Of a stretch of DNA of 10,605 bases, positions 5,727 to 10,605 are shown one piece after another. The position numbers were made by a program, and so were the translations under genes. The notes beneath the pieces are model-generated. The model was not told the origin of the DNA. It made no database searches and worked only from the letters and a program-made list of their open reading frames with translations. Source of the DNA: Burkholderia sp. (GTDB lineage: Bacteria; Pseudomonadota; Gammaproteobacteria; Burkholderiales; Burkholderiaceae); the NCBI GenBank assembly GCA_028292565.1, contig JAQGMD010000384.1, positions 1-10,605 on the forward strand, read 5' to 3'. The first letter of the stretch is position 1. Each line of letters opens with the position of its first letter.

Positions 5727-8700
5727 TGCGTCTTGTATACGACCTCTTCCCGTGTCAGACCGGCTCACGTTTTCGTGGCATCGGGCGCTTTACGTACTCG
5801 CTGGCGGAAGCGATGACGCTGCTGCGCGGCGAACACGAGGTTTTTGCGCTTGCCAACGGCCTGTATACCGATAGCGCGGATGCATTGCGCCAGGATCTCG
5901 GCCCCCTTTTGCCGCCCGGACACTTCGCCGCCTACACCCACACGACGCCGTCCAGCCTGTCCGGCAGCGGCAATGCGCATCCCGCCATCTCTTCCGCCCT
6001 TATTAATCATGCCTACCAGGCGTTGGCGCCGGACGCGGTGATCTATTCAACACCGTTCGAGGGATGGCGTGAACAGAGCGAGGCGGCTGTTCCTTCTCAG
6101 GAGGCAGCCGGTGCGCTGCGCGTTGCCGTCCTTTACGACTTCATCCCGTGGTTATTCCCGTACCAGTATCTGCACAACATGAACGGGTATAAAAACTGGT
6201 ATGAGCGGCGTCTGGCGATGCTACATAAATTCGACCTTTTGCTGGCAATTTCGGACGCAACACGACGGGATGCGATCGACATCCTCGGGATTCCACCCGA
6301 GCGCGTAGTTAACATTTCCGGCGCCGCCAGTCCGAAGTTTCGCCTGCTGCAGGAAAGCCGGCAGGCGGCACAGCAGATCACTCGCTTCGGCATTACCCGA
6401 CCCTTTGTGCTGTACACCGGCAACGGCGATTACCGGAAAAACCTGGATGGCATGCTGCAGGCCTATGTGCGCTTGCCGGAGTCGTTGCGCAAGTCGCACC
6501 AGTTGGTGTTGAACCAGGTAGGTGAGCTGCACGCATTCCGCCGCAAAATGCACGCAATCGGATTGTCCAACGACGAGGTGGTCGTCACCGGCCACATCAC
6601 TGATCATGAACTCAACTCCTTGTATGCACGCTGCAAGGTATTCGTCTTTCCGTCGCTGTACGAAGGCTTCGCGCTGCCGTTCCTGGAAGCAATGGCATGC
6701 GGCGCGCCGGTAATCGCCGCCAATAACTCCTCCATCCCGGAAGTGGTGGGCCGGGCCGACGTGCTGTTCGACGCCACCGATCCGGCGGCGATCGCCGCAG
6801 CGCTGGAGAATGTGCTGACCGACGATACCCTGCGTCGCGAGCTCGCCAACTACAGCATCGAGCGCGCGAAGGCGTTCAGTTGGGAAAGGAGTGCTACCCT
6901 CGCCTGGACCGCAATTGAGGGTGCACTGGCACTCAAGCGTGCGTCATTCGGAGAAGAATTCCCAAATCCGCGAATAGCAGTTGTTTGCCCGCTAGTGCCC
7001 GGTGAAACGCCGGCCGCCGCCCATTGCATATCCGTGCTGCCTTCCCTGGCCCGTCACTTCCGCATCGATTTATATGTGGAGGAAGGCGCTGCGGTGGACC
7101 CATCGATGCAGCAATCGGGGTTTGCGGTCTATCCGCATACGCAGCTTGCGCACAGGCGTGACGCCTACTTTGCTGTGGTTTATCACATGGCTAACCGCGA
7201 ATGCCATGCTTACATGCTGCCGCTGATGGAACAGTTTCCCGGCGCGTTGGTATTGCATGACGTAGAGATGAACGTCCCCGTTAAAGCCCTTGCGCAGCGG
7301 CCCGGGATGAATCTGGCGCTTGAGAACGAAATCCTGTATTGCCACGGACTACAAGGACTGGTTGCCTACCTGAAAAGCGCGGCAGCGCTGCCGGCGACAC
7401 TGAACCGGCGAGCGCTCGAATCGGCGAACCACTTGCTGCTGACCCCCACCGCGCACGCTGCCCTGTCAGGGCCATCCCAAACCGCCGGGTGGTTGCCGCC
7501 GACCACACTACTTCCTCCCGCAGCGGAAGAAGCAGCGATCGCAGCAGCCTATCGGCAGGCAATACACGCAGCGGCGGGCAACGACCAGTTTCACGGCGTG
7601 CGGAATCTGGCCGACGCGCTGGAAGGCGCGCAGCCTGACGATCAGGCGTTGAGTGCGATATCCTGGCACGCAACCGGGAACTGGGGCTTGCGCAAGCAGC
7701 CGCGGATCCTGCTGGATGTGTCGCGACTGGCACGCACCGTCGAGCGCAGCGGCATTCAACGGGTCGTCAGGAATATTGCGCGGGAGATGTGCAGGCTGGC
7801 GGAGCTGAAGCGTCCGGTCGAACTGGTCACGCAGATGGGCGGCAAGCTCTGGCGCGCCAACAACGTGGTTGCCTCGGTCTTCAACGTCGATGCCGCGCAT
7901 GTGCCGGAACAGGAGCTGCCGATCCAGCCCGGCGACACCTTGCTGATGATCGATTCGTCATGGGACATGTATGCCGAGTTTTTGCCGATCTTCCACCAGG
8001 TGCGCCGGCGCGGCGGGAAAATCGTCACTGTCGTCTATGACACCATTCCGCTGCGCATGCCCGAAATGTGCGTGCCCGCTGTGGTCGCGGTCTACAATCG
8101 ATGGTTCCACCTGGCGACGCAGCAGAGCGACCTGCTGCTCTGCATTTCTCGCGCAGTGGCCGACGACGTAATGAACTACCTTACCCAGCAGGATTTTGCG
8201 CCGCAACGAAAACTGCAGATCAACTATTGGCCGCTGGGAGCCGACATTGCCGTCACCCGGAATGAGACCGCGGTGCGTGCCCAGGTCACGAGCATCGCTT
8301 CCGACAAGAGCAGTCCGCTATTCCTGATGGTCGGGACGGTCGAACCACGTAAGGGTCATGAACTGGTGCTGGATGCGTTCGACTCCTTGTGGCGGAGCGG
8401 CGCCGACGTTCGCCTGTGTATTGCCGGCTCGGCCGGATGGATGGTGGACAAGACCATGCGGCGCATTTCCGCGCATCCGCAGCTCAACAAGAAGCTGTTC
8501 CTCGTCGAAAAGTTTACCGACGCGGAGATCAATCTTTGCTACGCCGGCGCCACCGCGCTGATTGCCGCTTCGGTCACCGAGGGATTCGGGCTTCCAATAG
8601 TCGAGGCTTCGCTGCATAAGGTGCCGGTGCTGGCGAGCGATATTCCTGTGTTCCGCGAAGTCGGGGGCGATGGCGTCACCTATTTTTCCCTCAACGGCTG

Positions 8701-8959
8701 GGCGGACCTGGCTGACAGGATCGTCGAGATCACAAAGATGGCGGCAGAAGATCGCGCCGCGCTGGCCAGCAAGGTGACGGTAAAAACCTGGCGTGAAAGC
8801 GCAATACGGCTGGTGGAGATTGTGCTGGACGGGAAGCATGTCTATCACCACATCCGCCCTTCCGCCGAGGAAGGGGCCTATGCCTCGGATATAAAGACTC
8901 CGGTGCCGCCATCGGTTGCCCCTCCCCGGCCGCAACTGCGACTGGGCGAGCCGCTCTAA
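5723..8959 (+). CDS. Large multi-module GT4 glycosyltransferase
   Basis: The 1078-residue protein carries two complete GT-B fold GT4 (glycosyl transferases group 1) modules and a degenerate middle. Module 1 (about 2-405): RGIGRFTYSL near 18-26, VLYDFIPW (136-143), YTGNGDYRKN (231-240), and the E-x7-E motif EGFALPFLE (E314, E322). The middle (about 415-620) looks like only the N-terminal half of a GT-B protein: RIAVVCPLVPGETP, VVYHMANRECHAYMLPLM and VLHDVEMN (510-517), with no donor-binding half. Module 2 (about 659-1040): RSGIQRVVRN (675-684), VVYDTIPL (770-777), GTVEPRKGHE (871-880), EGFGLPIVE (E953, E961). The C-terminal tail is proline-rich (about 1055-1078). Such proteins build repeating backbones on a lipid carrier in the cytoplasm; mannosyltransferases such as WbdA have a related two-module design, but donor sugar and linkage cannot be told here. 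Starts at 5723 and 5726 (ATGATG) are adjacent; the gene overlaps the methyltransferase stop, and no gene follows for 211 bp. Confidence 0.9.
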   Translation: MMRLVYDLFPCQTGSRFRGIGRFTYSLAEAMTLLRGEHEVFALANGLYTDSADALRQDLGPLLPPGHFAAYTHTTPSSLSGSGNAHPAISSALINHAYQALAPDAVIYSTPFEGWREQSEAAVPSQEAAGALRVAVLYDFIPWLFPYQYLHNMNGYKNWYERRLAMLHKFDLLLAISDATRRDAIDILGIPPERVVNISGAASPKFRLLQESRQAAQQITRFGITRPFVLYTGNGDYRKNLDGMLQAYVRLPESLRKSHQLVLNQVGELHAFRRKMHAIGLSNDEVVVTGHITDHELNSLYARCKVFVFPSLYEGFALPFLEAMACGAPVIAANNSSIPEVVGRADVLFDATDPAAIAAALENVLTDDTLRRELANYSIERAKAFSWERSATLAWTAIEGALALKRASFGEEFPNPRIAVVCPLVPGETPAAAHCISVLPSLARHFRIDLYVEEGAAVDPSMQQSGFAVYPHTQLAHRRDAYFAVVYHMANRECHAYMLPLMEQFPGALVLHDVEMNVPVKALAQRPGMNLALENEILYCHGLQGLVAYLKSAAALPATLNRRALESANHLLLTPTAHAALSGPSQTAGWLPPTTLLPPAAEEAAIAAAYRQAIHAAAGNDQFHGVRNLADALEGAQPDDQALSAISWHATGNWGLRKQPRILLDVSRLARTVERSGIQRVVRNIAREMCRLAELKRPVELVTQMGGKLWRANNVVASVFNVDAAHVPEQELPIQPGDTLLMIDSSWDMYAEFLPIFHQVRRRGGKIVTVVYDTIPLRMPEMCVPAVVAVYNRWFHLATQQSDLLLCISRAVADDVMNYLTQQDFAPQRKLQINYWPLGADIAVTRNETAVRAQVTSIASDKSSPLFLMVGTVEPRKGHELVLDAFDSLWRSGADVRLCIAGSAGWMVDKTMRRISAHPQLNKKLFLVEKFTDAEINLCYAGATALIAASVTEGFGLPIVEASLHKVPVLASDIPVFREVGGDGVTYFSLNGWADLADRIVEITKMAAEDRAALASKVTVKTWRESAIRLVEIVLDGKHVYHHIRPSAEEGAYASDIKTPVPPSVAPPRPQLRLGEPL

Positions 8960-9170
8960 AACTCGTCAAGAGCACCTCCCCAGTACTCGGCTTCCGCGAA
9001 CCCGCTGACACGATCGATGACACCTGGCAAAGACGCTTTCCGGAAATTCACTGTCGTGTCGTTTGCGATTCGGATCAAAGAGAATCCGTCGCCCATCCAA
9101 ATGCTTGCCTGCACTGGAAAAAGGGCATAATTTCAGGATGACAGTTCAGATAGCCGGGAAGTAAACCGCT
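8960..9170. other. Gap between the glycan operon and gluQ
   Basis: This gap contains the putative gluQ promoter and a short in-frame leader-like ORF. No convincing intrinsic terminator was seen for the long upstream operon; the region is not U-rich and only weak stems were found. Confidence 0.5.
9105..9132 (+). promoter_or_regulatory. Putative sigma-70 promoter for gluQ
   Basis: TTGCCT (9105-9110) and ATAATT (9127-9132, with CATAAT one base earlier) are separated by 15-16 bp, a slightly short spacing. Transcription would begin near 9139, about 32 nt before the GTG start. It would make gluQ independent of the polysaccharide operon. Confidence 0.45.
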
Positions 9171-10055
9171 GTGAGCCCGAAAGCACCCTACATCGGACGC
9201 TTTGCCCCCTCCCCTACCGGTCCCTTGCACAAGGGATCGCTGGTCGCCGCAATGGCAAGCTACCTCGATGCGAAAGCGCATCGAGGAAAATGGCTGGTGC
9301 GCATCGAGGATATCGATGAAGCCCGGACGGTTCCGGGCGCTGCCGAATCCATCCTGCAATCGCTGCATACGCTGGGCATGCAATGGGATGGCGAGGTGGT
9401 ATGGCAAAGCCAGCGCAAAGCCTTGTACGAGGCCGCCTTCAAGCGACTGGGCACGCATGCCTACGCCTGCGGCTGCACGCGTCGCGAGATTGCCGATTCG
9501 CGCGTCGGCGTGGCTGCCGACGGCGCGGCAGTCTATCCGGGCACATGCCGAAATGGACTTCCATTGAGTAAGGTGGCGCGTGCCCACCGGTTACGGATAC
9601 CCGGGGAGGGGAAAGATTTCATCGGTTTTGATGACCGCTGGGTCGGGAGGGTGACGCAGCACCTGGCGACCGAAGTCGGCGATTTCGTGCTGAAGCGGGC
9701 CGACGGCTACTGGGCCTACCAACTGGCGGTAGTGGTTGACGATGCGGACCAGCATGTCACGCATGTGGTGCGCGGCTCGGACCTGCTCGATTCGACGCCG
9801 CGGCAGATTTATCTGCAACGCTTGCTCGACATACCGGCACCGCGCTATCTGCATGTGCCGGTGGTGACCAATGAGGCGGGCGAGAAGTTATCGAAGCAGA
9901 CCGGCGCGCTTGCCCTGGATTTGTCGAAACCCGAAGCGGAGTTGCATGAAGCTGCCTGCTTTCTGGATTTGCCGGTCGCGCCGGCGAAATCCATCGAAGA
10001 TTTCTGGCAGCGCGCTACTGAAGCGTGGGCAGCCCGCTTTGCGCAGGCTGATTAG
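9171..10055 (+). CDS. gluQ: Glutamyl-Q tRNA(Asp) synthetase (GluQ-RS)
   Basis: The 294-residue paralogue of the glutamyl-tRNA synthetase catalytic core attaches glutamate to queuosine at position 34 of tRNA-Asp in the cytoplasm. It lacks the anticodon-binding domain of GltX, as expected from its length. [20 protein letters not shown] (8-27) contains the HIGH-type ATP motif, here [16 protein letters not shown] (44-53) follows. Cys100, Cys102, Tyr122 and Cys126 (CGC, then YPGTC) fit the zinc site of Glu[12 protein letters not shown] (238-246) is the KMSKS-type loop. The GTG start at 9171 is chosen because an in-frame stop (TAA, 9162-9164) blocks any further upstream start; GGGAAG at 9156-9161 is a somewhat distant ribosome binding site. 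The gene converges on rhlE with 6 bp between stop codons. Confidence 0.94.
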   Translation: MSPKAPYIGRFAPSPTGPLHKGSLVAAMASYLDAKAHRGKWLVRIEDIDEARTVPGAAESILQSLHTLGMQWDGEVVWQSQRKALYEAAFKRLGTHAYACGCTRREIADSRVGVAADGAAVYPGTCRNGLPLSKVARAHRLRIPGEGKDFIGFDDRWVGRVTQHLATEVGDFVLKRADGYWAYQLAVVVDDADQHVTHVVRGSDLLDSTPRQIYLQRLLDIPAPRYLHVPVVTNEAGEKLSKQTGALALDLSKPEAELHEAACFLDLPVAPAKSIEDFWQRATEAWAARFAQAD

Positions 10056-10066
10056 CGGCAATCAGC
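10047..10066. terminator. Hairpin spanning both stop codons of convergent gluQ and rhlE
   Basis: GCTGATT (10047-10053) and AATCAGC (10060-10066) form a perfect 7-bp stem with a 6-nt loop. The gluQ TAG and the rhlE TGA both lie inside the structure. No U-run follows on either strand, so terminator activity is uncertain. Confidence 0.4.
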
Positions 10067-10605
10067 GCTTGGGCGAACCGCCGAGCAATGCTGCCACCTT
10101 CTTCTGCGGTTTGGAGGACTGGTCGCCGGAATTCGCTTCCTCGTCGGCCCTGGATGGGGCCGGCGTTTCCGGCTCGTAAGGCTTCAGGAACCACGGATCG
10201 ACTTTCTCCTTGCGCGGAGCATACGACGTGCGTGCCTGTGCCGGCGCACGACTGCGCGGCGCGCTCTCGCCTTCTTCGCGTATCTTGCGTTCACTCGGGC
10301 GTACTGGCACAAATCCGGCCAGTTGAATCTTCGCGATGTTGTGCTTGATCAGCTTCTCGATATCGGCAAGCAAACGCGCATCTTTGTCGGAATACAGCGA
10401 AATGGCGTCACCCGATGCGCCTGCGCGACCCGTACGTCCGATCCTGTGGACGTAATCTTCGGCGTTATACGGCAGGTCGAAGTTGATCACGCATGGCAGT
10501 TCGGCGATATCAAGGCCGCGTGCGGCAACGTCGGTTGCGACCAGCACTTCAACGGAGCCCTGCTTGAAGGCTTCCAGTGCCTGCATGCGTTCCTGCTGTG
10601 TTTTG
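10062..10605 (-). CDS. rhlE: DEAD-box ATP-dependent RNA helicase, RhlE type (3' part, 5' end outside window)
   Basis: The visible 180 residues are the C-terminal part of a DEAD-box RNA helicase; the 5' end runs off the right edge. [38 protein letters not shown] contains helicase motifs IVa/V, and [10 protein letters not shown] is motif VI, together completing most of the second RecA-like domain. After it, residues rich in R, P, K and S form a disordered basic tail ending [13 protein letters not shown], which in RhlE-type proteins is thought to contact RNA or ribosomal precursors. These helicases unwind short RNA duplexes in ribosome assembly and cold adaptation. The DEAD motif itself is outside the window. 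The type (RhlE rather than another DEAD-box member) is inferred from general tail style and motif sequence, and is less certain than the superfamily. Confidence 0.88.
   Translation of the reverse strand, partial: KTQQERMQALEAFKQGSVEVLVATDVAARGLDIAELPCVINFDLPYNAEDYVHRIGRTGRAGASGDAISLYSDKDARLLADIEKLIKHNIAKIQLAGFVPVRPSERKIREEGESAPRSRAPAQARTSYAPRKEKVDPWFLKPYEPETPAPSRADEEANSGDQSSKPQKKVAALLGGSPKR

Noticed and set aside
8318..8935. A 205-codon minus-strand ORF opposite the end of the glycosyltransferase.
   Set aside because: It is an antisense shadow of the conserved second GT4 module.

Overview
The window looks like a piece of a betaproteobacterial chromosome, probably order Burkholderiales and plausibly Oxalobacteraceae. 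This is inferred from the high G+C, the PEP-CTERM protein, the GluQ-RS and RhlE types, and general protein style; no marker gene fixes the taxon. All coordinates are read from the sequence alone.

Layout: a tRNA U34 hydroxylase gene (trhO, 72-941, +) opens the window just downstream of a -10 box. It is followed by a convergent PEP-CTERM protein gene (1117-1638, -) that appears to have lost its signal peptide. About 650 bp without a convincing gene (1639-2291) then leads into a tight four-gene polysaccharide operon on the + strand (2292-8959): ABC-2 permease (Wzm), ABC ATPase with a C-terminal glycan-recognition domain (Wzt), an FkbM methyltransferase with a long coiled-coil/basic tail, and a 1078-residue multi-module GT4 glycosyltransferase. 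Two of the three junctions are TGATG/ATGATG overlaps and the third gap is 10 bp, so the genes are probably co-transcribed and translationally coupled. A 211-bp gap with a likely promoter precedes gluQ (9171-10055, +), which converges on the 3' part of a DEAD-box RNA helicase gene of RhlE type (10062 to the window edge, -). Only 6 bp separate the two stop codons, and a small perfect hairpin spans both.

How the genes work together: the four-gene operon has the parts of an ABC-transporter-dependent O-antigen or exopolysaccharide pathway. The glycosyltransferase would build the chain on a lipid carrier in the cytoplasm. The methyltransferase could modify or cap the chain. Wzt, through its C-terminal domain, would recognise the finished glycan, and Wzm/Wzt would export it. 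The combination of a methyltransferase carrying a regular three-repeat coiled coil, a multi-domain polymerase-like glycosyltransferase, and a Wzt with a C-terminal domain recalls the WbdD/WbdA/Wzm/Wzt chain-termination and length-control system of E. coli O8/O9/O9a. Here the methyltransferase is of the FkbM family and has no kinase domain. That analogy is the main hypothesis from this window. There is no initiating transferase, ligase or sugar-nucleotide gene in view, so other genes must lie elsewhere.

The rest is ordinary: trhO and gluQ both encode enzymes acting on tRNA wobble position 34, and rhlE is a housekeeping helicase. No CRISPR array, rRNA, tRNA, insertion sequence or phage gene was recognised.
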